From positions 1 through 7,188 of the forward strand of contig JAGVUH010000038.1 of the NCBI GenBank assembly GCA_019136395.1: a stretch of 7,188 nt of DNA, written 5' to 3'. A program made the position numbers and the translations under genes. Below are positions 6,058 to 7,188 of this stretch, piece by piece. The DNA is from Gammaproteobacteria bacterium. GTDB lineage: Bacteria; Pseudomonadota; Gammaproteobacteria; Chromatiales; Chromatiaceae. Under the pieces are notes generated by a model. The model was not told the DNA's origin. It was given only the letters and a program-made list of their open reading frames with translations, and searched no databases. Position 1 is the stretch's first letter, and each line of letters opens with the position of its first letter.

Positions 6058-6086
6058 GGTTCAGATGCGACCCTCTGCAATGGCGA

Positions 6087-7188
6087 CTAGCGCCTGGGTG
6101 ACTGAAAAAGCTGACGAATGCGGGCGGAATTGCCGATGACGGCCAGGGAACTGAGGGGCATGGACACGGCGGCGACCAGGGGGGTCACCAAGGCGGCCAT
6201 GGCCAGGGGCACCATGATGAGATTGTAGACAATGGAGATGCCGATGTTCTGGCGGATCGTGCGCAGGGTGCGTCGGGACAGGGCCGCGGCCTGGGGTACC
6301 TTGGCCAGTTCGGCCTTCATGAGGACGATATCGGCGCTGGCGATGGAGACGTCAGTGCCACTGCCCATGGCGATGCCCACGTCCGCGCGGACCAGGGCCG
6401 GCGCGTCGTTGACCCCGTCACCCACCATGGCCACGCGCTGACCCTGGGCCTGGAGGCCGGCGATGACGCGATCCTTGTCCTCGGGCAGGACCTCGGCGAT
6501 CACCTCCACCCCGCCCAGGGCCTGGGCGATCCGCTCCGCCACGGCCTGACGATCACCCGTCAAGAGGGTCACTCGGATGCCCTGGGCCTTGAGACCGGCG
6601 ACCACCTCGGCGGCGTCGGGCCGCAATCGATCCTGGATGGCCAGGACCAGCACCAGGCGACCATCGCTGGCCACCTGAATCGGCGTGGCGCCCCCGGTGC
6701 TGAAGGCATGGGCCGCCGCGATCAGGTTGGGCTGGTCAAGCGCGATGCCCTGGGTGCGCAGCCAATCGGCGGTGCCCGCAACGATCTGCCGGCCCGCCAC
6801 CTGACCCCGGATGCCCTGACCCGGTTGGGTCCGCGCCTCCGCTACCTTCAGGTGGCGATGGGCTATACCCCGCTCCTGGCAGAGATTCAGCACCGCCAGG
6901 GCGATCGGATGCTCGGAAAACCGTTCCAGGGCCGCCAGACTGGCCAGATAGTCGGACACCTCACCCAGCGACTCCCCGGCGCCGGCGGTGGCCAAAGCAT
7001 CAGCCCCTCCCGGGTCCCGATGGTGGAAGAGGTCCAGTTCCCCCGGCACGCCCGGGGCCCCGGACCCCGGGGCGCTCCCCTGCCCCCGTTGCCAAAGGCC
7101 GGCGGCGCTGGCGATGGCCGTCACCGCCGGCCGGCCCTCCGTGAGGGTACCGGTCTTGTCGAAGACGAAGTGATCGATGCTCGACAAA
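6087..7188 (-). CDS. ccoI: Copper-translocating P1B-type ATPase, CcoI/FixI type, N-terminus outside the window
   Basis: This is the C-terminal half of a P-type ATPase that exports Cu(I) to supply the cbb3 oxidase. Residue numbers count from the codon at 7187, which is internal and not a start. Seen in order: the phosphorylation motif DKTGTLT (10-16), SEHPIAL (the P1B His-Pro motif), GQGIRG, LTGDRQAV, the hinge GDGVNDAPAL, and MGSGTDVSIASADIVLM. Two final membrane segments carry YNLIMVPLAMA and MPLSSLAVIGNSARI, with the Tyr-Asn and Met-x-x-Ser-Ser residues that bind Cu(I) in CopA-like pumps. The adjoining ccoS favours CcoI over a detoxifying CopA. The metal-binding N-terminus and the CPx membrane segment lie beyond 7188. 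Between DKTGTLT and SEHP there are about 75 residues, rich in Gly, Ala and Pro, where relatives usually have about 30, so the nucleotide-binding domain carries a low-complexity insertion. Confidence 0.9.
   Translation of the reverse strand, partial: LSSIDHFVFDKTGTLTEGRPAVTAIASAAGLWQRGQGSAPGSGAPGVPGELDLFHHRDPGGADALATAGAGESLGEVSDYLASLAALERFSEHPIALAVLNLCQERGIAHRHLKVAEARTQPGQGIRGQVAGRQIVAGTADWLRTQGIALDQPNLIAAAHAFSTGGATPIQVASDGRLVLVLAIQDRLRPDAAEVVAGLKAQGIRVTLLTGDRQAVAERIAQALGGVEVIAEVLPEDKDRVIAGLQAQGQRVAMVGDGVNDAPALVRADVGIAMGSGTDVSIASADIVLMKAELAKVPQAAALSRRTLRTIRQNIGISIVYNLIMVPLAMAALVTPLVAAVSMPLSSLAVIGNSARIRQLFQSPRR

Noticed and set aside
5677..6090. 137-codon plus-strand open frame.
   Set aside because: Most of it is antisense to ccoS and its sequence matches nothing I recognise.

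Overview
The window is GC-rich, tightly packed bacterial chromosome. UbiG, a YciK-type dehydrogenase, CcoS and a CcoI-type copper ATPase together suggest a respiring gammaproteobacterium. A Chromatiales-like lineage is my guess from gene content and composition; no marker gene settles it. I see no rRNA, tRNA, CRISPR array, insertion sequence, integrase or phage gene.

Layout. (1) 1-930, minus strand: a MidA/NDUFAF7-type methyltransferase that runs off the left edge. Its reading frame is broken exactly where the SAM-binding glycine loop should be. (2) 968-1771, plus strand: a pteridine reductase of the FolM/PTR1 type, divergent from midA across only 37 bases. (3) 1772-1955: an AT-rich leader with overlapping short palindromes. 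(4) 1956-3109, plus strand: two adjacent genes of unknown function. Each encodes a single-span membrane protein with a long, methionine-rich heptad helix that is probably periplasmic. They share the same layout and a similar C-terminus. This pair is the best candidate here for something undescribed. (5) 3184-5559, plus strand: ubiG, then a divergent squalene/phytoene-synthase-fold protein of the NDUFAF6 type, then a YciK-like short-chain dehydrogenase that is shortened and has an altered catalytic triad. (6) 5560-5814: a gene-free stretch between converging genes, with one clear hairpin. (7) 5815-7188, minus strand: ccoS and the C-terminal half of ccoI, which serve cbb3 oxidase copper assembly.

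How the genes may fit together. Several relate to aerobic respiration: UbiG makes ubiquinone, CcoI and CcoS mature the cbb3 oxidase, and the MidA and NDUFAF6-like proteins resemble the mitochondrial complex I assembly factors NDUFAF7 and NDUFAF6. FolM serves pterin metabolism. The functional link between the assembly-factor homologues and complex I in this organism is inference. The role of the methionine-rich pair is unknown.
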